From: UBA7887 sp964408735
GTDB taxonomy: Bacteria > Pseudomonadota > Alphaproteobacteria > UBA7887
Length of the DNA: 6,488 nt
Assembly (NCBI GenBank): GCA_964408735.1
Contig: CAYPAX010000160.1
Location: forward strand, 1 to 6,488
Direction of reading: 5' to 3'
The notes under the pieces were generated by a model. The model was not told where the DNA came from. It made no database searches and worked only from the letters and a program-made list of their open reading frames with translations. This document shows positions 1 through 6,099 of the stretch, in pieces (the stretch's first letter is position 1; the number at the start of each line of letters is the position of its first letter). The position numbers and the translations under genes are program-made.

Positions 1-1
1 C

Positions 2-1567
2 TTCCCCAGCGTCGTCGAAGCCGTGCGCTGTGCGGTCGCTGTGCAGGACGCACTGGCTGTGACCAATGAGGCGCTGACGGAAGAGCGCCGTATGCGCTTC
101 CGCATCGGCGTCAACCTCGGCGACGTCATCGAGCAGGACGACGGCACCATCTATGGCGATGGCGTCAACATTGCCGCGCGTCTCGAGGGGTTGGCTGCGC
201 CAGGCAGCGTGACGATTTCAGAGTCCGCGCACATGCAGGTGCGGCGCCTGCCCGACCTCGCCTTCAGCGATGCCGGCGTCCACGAGGTCAAGAACATCTC
301 CGAGCCCGTGCAAGCCTATCAACTGGGCGAAGGTGACACTGTCGTGCCCGCCGCGACCGCGGCGCCGACGGGAAAGTCGTCGATCGCCGTGCTCCCCTTC
401 GACAACATGTCGGGCGACGCGGAGCAGGAATATTTCTCCGACGGCATCTCGGAGGACCTGATCACCGAGTTGTCGCGGGTGCGCTGGCTGACGGTGATCG
501 CGCGCAACTCCACCTTCACCTACAAGGGCAAGGCTGTCGATGTCGGCCAGGTCGGGCGCGAGCTTGGCGTACGCTATGTGCTGGAAGGCAGCGTGCGCCG
601 CGCCGGCAACCGGGTGCGCATCACAGCCCAGCTTATCGAGGCCGAGACCGGCGCCCACATCTGGGCCGAGCGCTACGACCGCAATCTCGATGATATCTTC
701 GAGCTGCAGGATGAGATCACCGAGACCATCGTGCGCGCCATCGAGCCCGAGATCGGCGCGGCCGAGCGCGAGCGCGCCCGCCGCAAGCCGACCGACAACC
801 TGCAAGCCTGGGATGCCTATCAGCGCGGCATGTGGCATGTCTATCGCTACAATTCCGATGACATGGCAACTGCGCGTGGCCTGTTCGATCAGGCCATCGA
901 CATGGATCCGACCTTCGCGCCGGCCCATGCGGCGCTTGCCTATGTGAACTATGCCGAGGTGATATTCGGCTACGCCGACGATCCCGGGACAAATATCCAG
1001 AAAGGCTTACGCGGCGCCAACGAGGCGCTCGCGCTGGACGGCAAGGATCCGGCCGCCCACTGCTATTTGGGCCGCATTTGCGCGCAAGTGGGCGAATCCG
1101 AGTCGGCCATGGCGGAGTTCGATGCCGCTTTGGCGCTGAACCCAAGTTTTGCCATGGCACATTACGGCCGGGGCTTGGCACTGACCTTCAGCGGTGATTC
1201 CGAAGCGGCGCTGGAGGCGTTACAGACAGCGATGCGCCTCAGTCCCCACGATCCGCAGATGTGGCTGTTCGAGATGATTTCGGGGTATGCCGAAATGCAA
1301 AGGCTAAACCACGAAGAATCCCTGGCCTGGGCCGAAAAGGCCGTCCGCCATCCGGCCGCGGGATTCTATGCCCATGCCGGCAGGGCAATTGCGCTCGCCT
1401 TCCTCGGTCGAGATTCCGAAGCGGCTGCCGCCAAGGAAAAGACCCTGGCGCTCAAACCGGATATGAGCTTCGCTTTCGTTCGCAAGACTTGGCCGCATTG
1501 GAACGAAGTCGGCATGAAGGTCTTGGCCGAGGGCATGGCCAAGGCCGGCTTCACGGAGCCGGAATAG
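2..1567 (+). CDS. Class III adenylate/guanylate cyclase with TolB-N-like domain and TPR repeats (5'-truncated by window edge)
   Basis: This is the C-terminal part of a multidomain cyclase predicted to make cAMP (or cGMP) from the nucleoside triphosphate in the cytoplasm. The frame is open to the left edge, and residues upstream of the GTG at nt 23 (FPSVVEAV) continue the fold, so that GTG is not the true start. The end of the cyclase homology domain runs to about nt 325. It carries RIGVNLGDVI and GDGVNIAARLE, whose Asn (nt 167-169) and Arg (nt 179-181) match the transition-state residues of class III cyclases. The metal-binding Asp motifs lie outside the window. Next comes a TolB-N/FlgO-like domain (about nt 374-730; SIAVLPFDNMSGD, YFSDGISEDLITELS, YVLEGSVRR, HIWAERYDR). 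TPR-like helices follow (about nt 800-1450), including an AMAEFDAALALNPSFAMAHY repeat. This architecture is common in rhizobia and relatives; the ligand of the TolB-TPR part is not known to me. It converges with the small secreted gene 4 bp away. Confidence 0.9.
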   Translation, partial: FPSVVEAVRCAVAVQDALAVTNEALTEERRMRFRIGVNLGDVIEQDDGTIYGDGVNIAARLEGLAAPGSVTISESAHMQVRRLPDLAFSDAGVHEVKNISEPVQAYQLGEGDTVVPAATAAPTGKSSIAVLPFDNMSGDAEQEYFSDGISEDLITELSRVRWLTVIARNSTFTYKGKAVDVGQVGRELGVRYVLEGSVRRAGNRVRITAQLIEAETGAHIWAERYDRNLDDIFELQDEITETIVRAIEPEIGAAERERARRKPTDNLQAWDAYQRGMWHVYRYNSDDMATARGLFDQAIDMDPTFAPAHAALAYVNYAEVIFGYADDPGTNIQKGLRGANEALALDGKDPAAHCYLGRICAQVGESESAMAEFDAALALNPSFAMAHYGRGLALTFSGDSEAALEALQTAMRLSPHDPQMWLFEMISGYAEMQRLNHEESLAWAEKAVRHPAAGFYAHAGRAIALAFLGRDSEAAAAKEKTLALKPDMSFAFVRKTWPHWNEVGMKVLAEGMAKAGFTEPE

Positions 1568-1571
1568 CCGG
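1545..1571. terminator. Possible short hairpin at the convergent cyclase / small-protein gene ends
   Basis: CCGGCT at 1545-1550 can pair with AGCCGG at 1557-1562 (six-base loop) or with a second AGCCGG copy at 1566-1571. The structure overlaps the cyclase's last codons and stop, and abuts the opposing TAA at 1572-1574. No T-run follows on either strand, so intrinsic termination would be weak. It is listed because only 4 bp separate the two stop codons and nothing else there could act as a terminator. Confidence 0.25.
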
Positions 1572-1943
1572 TTAGCGAACGCAGCCGGGTGCCCGCTCCA
1601 CCACGATACCGATCTCTTCCAACCGATCCGCCAGGGTGATCGAGTCGGCCAGGCAGGCGGCATGCTCGTCCTCGCTGATACCGTCTGCCTCGCGAAAGAA
1701 GGGGCTGTTGAGGCCGCCGACTTCGCAGCGCCCTTCCGCGGCATAGACGAAGGCGCCACTATCGGCCGTGCCGAACAGGATCGCCTCTTCGCTATCGGTC
1801 TGGCATTCGGCGCTTTCACCCCAACCCGTCTCCGCATCCGCCGAAAGGGTCGGTGGCTCGTCGAGGAATGCGCAAGGACACTCCGCGGCATCGGCGGCTG
1901 GTATTGCCGCGAATCCCAAGAGAGCCATCAAGGTCCGTTTCAT
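1572..1943 (-). CDS. Small exported six-cysteine acidic protein, coupled to the histidine kinase
   Basis: I do not recognise this family. The 123-residue product begins with a classic Sec signal peptide: KR at residues 2-3, a hydrophobic core from about residue 5 to 17, and an AADA/AE cleavage region near residues 19-20. The mature part of about 104 residues is rich in Asp and Glu and has six Cys (residues 22, 24, 47, 73, 97, 121), starting with a CPC pair at the new N-terminus. An even Cys count in an exported protein suggests disulfides. There is no lipobox, no membrane segment after the signal and no catalytic motif I can name. I chose the ATG at 1943 over the in-frame GTG at 1949 because AGGG (1954-1951, minus strand) lies 7 nt before the ATG but only 1 nt before the GTG. 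This ribosome site overlaps the TGA-TAG double stop of the kinase gene, so the two genes are very probably one operon with coupled translation. Coding is supported by the signal peptide and Cys pattern; function is unknown. Confidence 0.75.
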   Translation of the reverse strand: MKRTLMALLGFAAIPAADAAECPCAFLDEPPTLSADAETGWGESAECQTDSEEAILFGTADSGAFVYAAEGRCEVGGLNSPFFREADGISEDEHAACLADSITLADRLEEIGIVVERAPGCVR

Positions 1944-1950
1944 GCTCACA

Positions 1951-1954
1951 CCCT
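1951..1954 (-). promoter_or_regulatory. Ribosome binding site of the small exported protein
   Basis: AGGG on the minus strand lies 7 nt upstream of the ATG at 1943 and overlaps the second of two tandem stop codons (TGA 1958-1956, TAG 1955-1953) of the kinase gene. Its position decides the start codon and implies translational coupling to the kinase. Confidence 0.6.
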
Positions 1955-1955
1955 A

Positions 1956-4502
1956 TCATGCGATGGGGATATCGAACCAGAATGTGCTGCCTATGCCGAC
2001 TTTGCTTTCAAAACCGATATCGCCGCCCATGCCTTCCATGTACCTCTTGCTGATCGCCAGTCCCATGCCGGTGCCCTCGACCGTGCTGAGTTCCGCGCCG
2101 AGCCGCGAGAATGGCAAGAATACCTGTTCAAATTGGGCCTCGGCAACGCCCTGACCCGTATCGGTCACGCAGATACGAAGCATATGATCGTCGGTCAGCT
2201 CGCTGGTGACGTCGACGCTGCCGCCCTGGCGATTGTACTTTACGGCATTCCCCAAGATGTTCAGGAACACTTCCTTGAGACGAACCGGGTCGCCCGCAAC
2301 CTTTACCGTGGTCGCGGCGCGGAACTCCTCGCTGACGACGATAGAGCGCTCTTCGGCCAGCGGGGTTATCAGTTTCAGGGCATCCTTGAGGATTCCCGCC
2401 AGCTCGATCGGTTCCCTGGCAAAGACCAGCTGCCCCGACTCCAGCCGCGAGAGGTCAAGGATATCGTTGATCAGGTGGCGCAGGTGCTCGCCGCCGGTGA
2501 TGATCTGATCGAGGCTTTCGCTCTCCATCGTGCTGAGGCCATGTTCCGGATAGTCGCGCATCATCTGGGCAAAACCGAGCACCGCGTTGAGCGGCGTGCG
2601 CAGCTCATGGCTCATGCGCGAGACGAATTCCGACTTCGCCTGATTGGCGCGCTCAGCCTCTTCCTCGGCACGCTTTCGTTCGGCCACTTCCTGGGTCAAT
2701 TCCCGCGTCCGTTCCTTCACGCGGACTTCGAGGTGGTCGCGGGCTTCGCGCAACTGGCGCTGGGCCACCTTGCGTGCGGTGACATCTTCGATCATCGACA
2801 GCGTGTATTGCGGCTTGCCCCTATCGTCAAAGAGAACGCTGATCGATTCCATGACAGGCACCGTTGTGTAATCGCCGCGAATATAGCGCTTGTCGATCTG
2901 GCCGGAGGCCAACTTGCCGGTCATGACCTGGCGCCATATGGCATGATCGTCGTCGCGGTCGTCGGGATGCGTCATCTTCTCGACGGACTGCCGGTTGATA
3001 TCATCCTCATTGCGCTGCAGGATCTGGCAAAGCCTCTTGTTTGCGTTGACGAAGCGCCGATCCATGTCGATGAGCGCCATGCCCAAGGGCCCCTCGTCGA
3101 AGACGCTGCGGAACTTCTGCTCGTTTTCGCGCAGGGCGGATTCCACAGCCATGCGCCGGGTGATGTCCCGCAAATAGACGGTATAAATGGTGTCACCGCC
3201 CTGTGTCGTCTTCGATAGTGCAGCCTCGGCCGGAAATTCCTCGCCATTCTTGCGCAACCCGGCGATTGCGCCTCGCATTGAGATGGTGCGCGCGTTGTCT
3301 GCGGACCCGGCAAACTCGACGAAGTGTCTTCGATGGCCGCCTTTGGCGTGGTCGGGAATCAGGAGATCAATTGGCTGGCCAATCAATTCTTCCGCCTTGT
3401 AACCGAATATCCGCTCCGTCGCCGTATTAATCATGCGGATGGACTGGTCCTCGCCAACCGCAATAATGGCATCCGGTGCGGTGGAAAGGATGCCGGCTAC
3501 GGTTGCCTCGGTCTGACGCACGAGGTCTGAGACCCGTTTGTGTCGCATCAATTGACCGAGCGTCAGGCGGATTTGCCGGGTAACCTCAAGCAGCGACGCA
3601 TCCGGCTCGACGGGTTCATGGGAAAAGAACTCGAGAACGGCGAGGACCTCCGGCTCGGCTACGACCGGAAAGGCGAAACCGGCTCCTACGCCAATATCGT
3701 TTGCCATCCGAGCACGCGGGAAATTCGGGTCTTTCGTGACGTCCTGGACCCATGCTGGCCGGCCGGATTCAAGAACGCGTCCGGGCAAGCCTTCGCCGGG
3801 CCGAAAGGTCACTTGCGACGTGACTTTTCGGAATGTCTCGTGGGCCGCGCTGTTGCCACCGCTCCATATGCCGCTTGGTTCGAGCAAAGGCGGATCGCCC
3901 GCGACATGAAAGGCGTGCCCGACCGGCCAGCCCGTGAATTCGCGGATCCTGTCCACCGCGACCTGAATCGCATCGCTGTAGGTGTCCGCCGCCGCGACTG
4001 CCCCGGCGACGTCATCAAGGAGGCGCTCCACGGGTCTCGAGCGGCTCGAAACGTATTCCACGCGCCCTTCCGCATGAACATCGCGCAAAAAACCATCCCA
4101 TATCATTGTGCCGTCACTCATTTGCGTGGGATGCCAGACGCCGTGCAGACGCTTGCGCTTGTCTGATGCGGTGACAATGTCGAATTCGGCCGACCACGGC
4201 CGAACCGCGTTCATCGCGTCGTGCAGGCTGGCGAGAAACTCTTCGCGGCCGTCTGCTACGATCAAAGCATGGAAACGGCTATCGTCGCCGAGCAGCGCCT
4301 CGGCCCGCACGCCAAGCAGGCCGCTTACGTCGCCGCCGAGATAGGTCATCTCGAACCTGCCGTCGTCACCTTTCACGCAGCGAAACGTGACGATGGAAGG
4401 CTCTCCAAGAAACCTGCTGCTGACGCCGTCGTCGACACCTGGGAATCCGGCTGGATTGGCCGGTTTGGACGTAGGCGCACCCCCCACCGCGCTAAATGCC
4501 AC
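1956..4502 (-). CDS. Soluble multi-sensor histidine kinase: PAS-GAF-PAS-PAS-HisKA-HATPase
   Basis: This is a predicted cytoplasmic sensor kinase that autophosphorylates on His and passes phosphate to a separate response regulator. Domains by residue: PAS-like about 33-147; GAF about 165-318 (RPGEGLPGRVLESGRPAW); PAS about 331-452 (GYKAEELIGQPIDLLIP, then YLRDITRR); PAS with PAC about 460-578; a charged coiled coil about 574-625; HisKA with H632 in MSHELRTPLNAVLGF; and HATPase about 735-848 with an N box (N748, N752), G1 (D781-T-G-Q-G), F box (F795-LPF) and G2 (GTGMGLAI, 810-817). All catalytic motifs are intact. No transmembrane segment, signal peptide, GAF bilin-Cys context or receiver domain is seen, so the partner regulator must be a separate protein. 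The start is uncertain: GTG 4502 directly follows an in-frame TAA (4505-4503), which caps the length. GTG 4487 is the only other start ahead of the first PAS, and neither has a clear Shine-Dalgarno. The small exported protein follows after 12 nt. Confidence 0.95.
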   Translation of the reverse strand: MAFSAVGGAPTSKPANPAGFPGVDDGVSSRFLGEPSIVTFRCVKGDDGRFEMTYLGGDVSGLLGVRAEALLGDDSRFHALIVADGREEFLASLHDAMNAVRPWSAEFDIVTASDKRKRLHGVWHPTQMSDGTMIWDGFLRDVHAEGRVEYVSSRSRPVERLLDDVAGAVAAADTYSDAIQVAVDRIREFTGWPVGHAFHVAGDPPLLEPSGIWSGGNSAAHETFRKVTSQVTFRPGEGLPGRVLESGRPAWVQDVTKDPNFPRARMANDIGVGAGFAFPVVAEPEVLAVLEFFSHEPVEPDASLLEVTRQIRLTLGQLMRHKRVSDLVRQTEATVAGILSTAPDAIIAVGEDQSIRMINTATERIFGYKAEELIGQPIDLLIPDHAKGGHRRHFVEFAGSADNARTISMRGAIAGLRKNGEEFPAEAALSKTTQGGDTIYTVYLRDITRRMAVESALRENEQKFRSVFDEGPLGMALIDMDRRFVNANKRLCQILQRNEDDINRQSVEKMTHPDDRDDDHAIWRQVMTGKLASGQIDKRYIRGDYTTVPVMESISVLFDDRGKPQYTLSMIEDVTARKVAQRQLREARDHLEVRVKERTRELTQEVAERKRAEEEAERANQAKSEFVSRMSHELRTPLNAVLGFAQMMRDYPEHGLSTMESESLDQIITGGEHLRHLINDILDLSRLESGQLVFAREPIELAGILKDALKLITPLAEERSIVVSEEFRAATTVKVAGDPVRLKEVFLNILGNAVKYNRQGGSVDVTSELTDDHMLRICVTDTGQGVAEAQFEQVFLPFSRLGAELSTVEGTGMGLAISKRYMEGMGGDIGFESKVGIGSTFWFDIPIA

Positions 4503-4511
4503 TTACGGCAA

Positions 4512-4534
4512 CGGCCGCACCCGCAGGGCGGCCG
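4512..4534. repeat. GC-rich inverted repeat upstream of the histidine kinase start
   Basis: CGGCCGC (4512-4518) and GCGGCCG (4528-4534) are perfect 7-base arms around a 9-base loop. The right arm is part of an 8-base palindrome GCGGCCGC (4528-4535). In the kinase transcript the hairpin would end 9 nt before the GTG at 4502, within the ribosome footprint. It could therefore limit translation or be an operator-like site. It could also be a chance product of high GC content. Confidence 0.35.
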
Positions 4535-4659
4535 CGTAACGAACACATGATGAGTTAGCGCAAAGAGTGCCTCGCGGCAAGTTCGGGCTCAGAATGCTGC
4601 GGCCTTGCCTCATGACCTGCAGTTCCCCTACTAAACCGGCTGCCGTCGTAACTTCGAAC

Positions 4660-4664
4660 AGGGA
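4660..4664 (+). promoter_or_regulatory. Ribosome binding site of the FAD oxidoreductase
   Basis: AGGGA lies 5 nt upstream of the ATG at 4670 and supports that start. A second, stronger-looking GGAGAG (4738-4743) lies 7 nt before an in-frame ATG at 4751 (residue 28), so a shorter product starting there cannot be excluded. Confidence 0.5.
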
Positions 4665-4669
4665 ATATC

Positions 4670-6067
4670 ATGGGCAAATGCCAGCTCAGTGCACTCGAAG
4701 CCCAAGTCTCAAGAGATATGCACGCCCTTCGTCATCCGGAGAGCGAATGGATGCCGGACCGGCGTGCACCGGGCGGTGAGCCCCTGCTCGATGTGCTGGT
4801 CATCGGCGCCGGTCAGAGCGGGCTTGCCATCAGCGCCCAATTACTGCGCGAGCGGGTCGACAACATCCTCGCCATCGATGCCGCGGAGGAAGGCAGTGAG
4901 GGCGTATGGAACAGCTTCGCCCGCATGCCCATTTTGCGCTCGCCACCTCATATGGGAACGCTGGATCTGGGCCTGCCCAGCCTGAGCTATCAGGCTTGGC
5001 ACGAGGCCGCCTACGGCGAGGAGTCGTTTGCCGCCCTCGAGTTGATCCCCGTCGACGCCTGGTGCGACTATCTCGTCTGGTACCGCCAAGTACTGGCCTT
5101 GCCCGTCCGCAACGGGATCACACTGAAACGCATTGTGCCGGCGGAGGGCTGTTTGGCTGCGAACGTCTCGCATGCGCATGGCGACGAAACGATTTATGCC
5201 CGCAAGATAGCGCTCTGTACCGGGCATGACGGAACCGGACGCTGGTGGATGCCTGACTATATCGAAGCCCTGCCGAACCACTTGCGCGCCCATGCCGCCG
5301 ACGATATCGACTTCGCGGCCTTGGCCGGCAAGCGCGTGGCGGTGCTCGGCATCGGTGCTTCGGCGACCGACCAGGCTATCGAGGCCCTCAAGGCCGGTGC
5401 TGCCGAGGTCCATCAGTTCTGCCGCCGCGACACGCACCGCCGCAAACAGGTCTATCGCTGGCTCATGTTCGCGGGCTTCATGCGCCACCTCAGCGACCTT
5501 GACGACCTCTGGCGCTGGCGCTTCATGCGCACCATCCTGAACACGCGCATGGGTATGCCGCCGGAGACCTGGAAGCGCGTCAACGCCTTGCCCAACTACC
5601 ACCTTCACACCAATGCGCCGTGGCGCGGGGCCAGGCCCCAGGGCGACGGCGCTCGCCTGGATGTTGCCGGCAGCAGCTTCGACGCGGATTTTGTAATCTG
5701 CGGCACCGGACATGACGAAGATGTCGCGCAACGCCCGGAGCTTGCCGCCCTCGCGCCGCATATCGCCACCTGGGCCGACCGCTTCACCCCGCCTGCCGGC
5801 GAGGAGGATGCGCGGCTTGGACGTTATCCTTATCTCAACCGGGACTATGCCTTCGAGGCGCTGAGCCCGGACTCGGCTCCGCACCTGCGCAACATTCACG
5901 ACTTCACCTTCGGCCCGACCATGAGCTTCGGCCCGAGCGGTTGCTCCATCGCTACCTTGCGGGTCCACGTGCCCCAATTCGTGGCCGGCATGACTCGCGG
6001 CCTGTTCCGGGACGATGCCGAGCACCATTACCGGCGTCTGCAGGACTTCGACACCATGATTCCGTAG
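4670..6067 (+). CDS. FAD/NAD(P)-binding oxidoreductase, flavin-containing monooxygenase-like
   Basis: This 465-residue cytoplasmic flavoprotein is predicted to use NAD(P)H and O2 to oxygenate a small substrate; the substrate is unknown. An FAD Rossmann motif GAGQSG is at residues 46-51, after a beta strand (DVLVI). A second nucleotide motif GIGASA is at 227-232 (VAVLGIGASATDQA), in the NADPH-site position of class B monooxygenases, with the last Gly replaced by Ala. Between them, ALCTGHDG (181-188) and a later VICGTGHDED resemble the ATG-type linkers of FMOs. The FMO fingerprint FxGxxxH is degenerate: only its His is suggested by H208. The C-terminal GPTMSFGPSGCSIATLRVH probably lies near the flavin. 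Length fits the FMO/N-hydroxylase range. A segment around PHMGTLDLGLPSLSYQAWH resembles, from memory, a widespread proteobacterial oxidoreductase group without a defined substrate; HpyO-like urate hydroxylase and Lys/Orn N-hydroxylase are weaker alternatives. It appears monocistronic, divergent from the kinase and convergent with the receiver gene. Confidence 0.85.
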   Translation: MGKCQLSALEAQVSRDMHALRHPESEWMPDRRAPGGEPLLDVLVIGAGQSGLAISAQLLRERVDNILAIDAAEEGSEGVWNSFARMPILRSPPHMGTLDLGLPSLSYQAWHEAAYGEESFAALELIPVDAWCDYLVWYRQVLALPVRNGITLKRIVPAEGCLAANVSHAHGDETIYARKIALCTGHDGTGRWWMPDYIEALPNHLRAHAADDIDFAALAGKRVAVLGIGASATDQAIEALKAGAAEVHQFCRRDTHRRKQVYRWLMFAGFMRHLSDLDDLWRWRFMRTILNTRMGMPPETWKRVNALPNYHLHTNAPWRGARPQGDGARLDVAGSSFDADFVICGTGHDEDVAQRPELAALAPHIATWADRFTPPAGEEDARLGRYPYLNRDYAFEALSPDSAPHLRNIHDFTFGPTMSFGPSGCSIATLRVHVPQFVAGMTRGLFRDDAEHHYRRLQDFDTMIP

Positions 6068-6076
6068 AACCGCCCA

Positions 6077-6099
6077 GGCTATCGCTCCTGCGATAGGCC
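6077..6099. terminator. Hairpin, probable bidirectional terminator between convergent genes
   Basis: CTATCGC (6079-6085) and GCGATAG (6090-6096) form a perfect 7-bp stem with a TCCT tetraloop. Two further G-C pairs (6077-6078 with 6098-6099) form if G6097 is bulged. On the plus strand CTTATT follows, a weak U-tract for the oxidoreductase transcript. The opposite strand lacks one. The left arm contains the TAG stop of the receiver gene (6081-6079), so the structure overlaps its coding end. Its position, 10 nt after the oxidoreductase stop, fits a shared terminator. Confidence 0.5.

Larger units (their letters stand above)
4503..4669. promoter_or_regulatory. Divergent intergenic region between the histidine kinase and the FAD oxidoreductase
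   Basis: These 167 bp separate two genes transcribed away from each other, so promoters in both directions are expected here. No strong sigma70-type pair is visible. On the plus strand the best I can offer is TTGCCT (4605-4610) with TACTAA (4629-4634) at 18-bp spacing, a weak match. On the minus strand nothing convincing appears. A GC-rich inverted repeat sits next to the kinase start (separate entry). I see no small ORF or RNA gene here. Confidence 0.5.

Noticed and set aside
23..25. GTG at 23 as the true start of the cyclase
   Set aside because: Upstream codons to the window edge are in frame and continue the cyclase domain, so the gene is truncated by the window.
1304..1891. A 195-codon minus-strand frame spanning the cyclase end and the small gene
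   Set aside because: It overlaps the cyclase TPR coding region in antisense and the small gene out of frame. The frame with a signal peptide and ribosome site is the better choice.
1947..1949. GTG at 1949 as start of the small exported protein
   Set aside because: The AGGG ribosome site would be only 1 nt away, whereas the ATG at 1943 has 7-nt spacing and begins the signal peptide with MKR.
1662..3218. A 518-codon open frame on the plus strand opposite the kinase and small protein
   Set aside because: It is antisense to a kinase with every catalytic motif intact, its composition reflects the mirror of GC-rich codons, and no domain is recognisable.
3540..4166. A 208-codon plus-strand open frame opposite the GAF region of the kinase
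   Set aside because: It is antisense to conserved GAF sequence, and no domain is recognisable.
4605..4634. TTGCCT-18-TACTAA as a firm sigma70 promoter for the oxidoreductase
   Set aside because: The -10 matches only about half the consensus. It is kept as a candidate within the intergenic entry, not as a separate call.
4841..6028. A 395-codon open frame on the minus strand opposite the oxidoreductase
   Set aside because: The plus strand carries clear Rossmann motifs and a ribosome site. The antisense frame is a GC-bias shadow without recognisable motifs.
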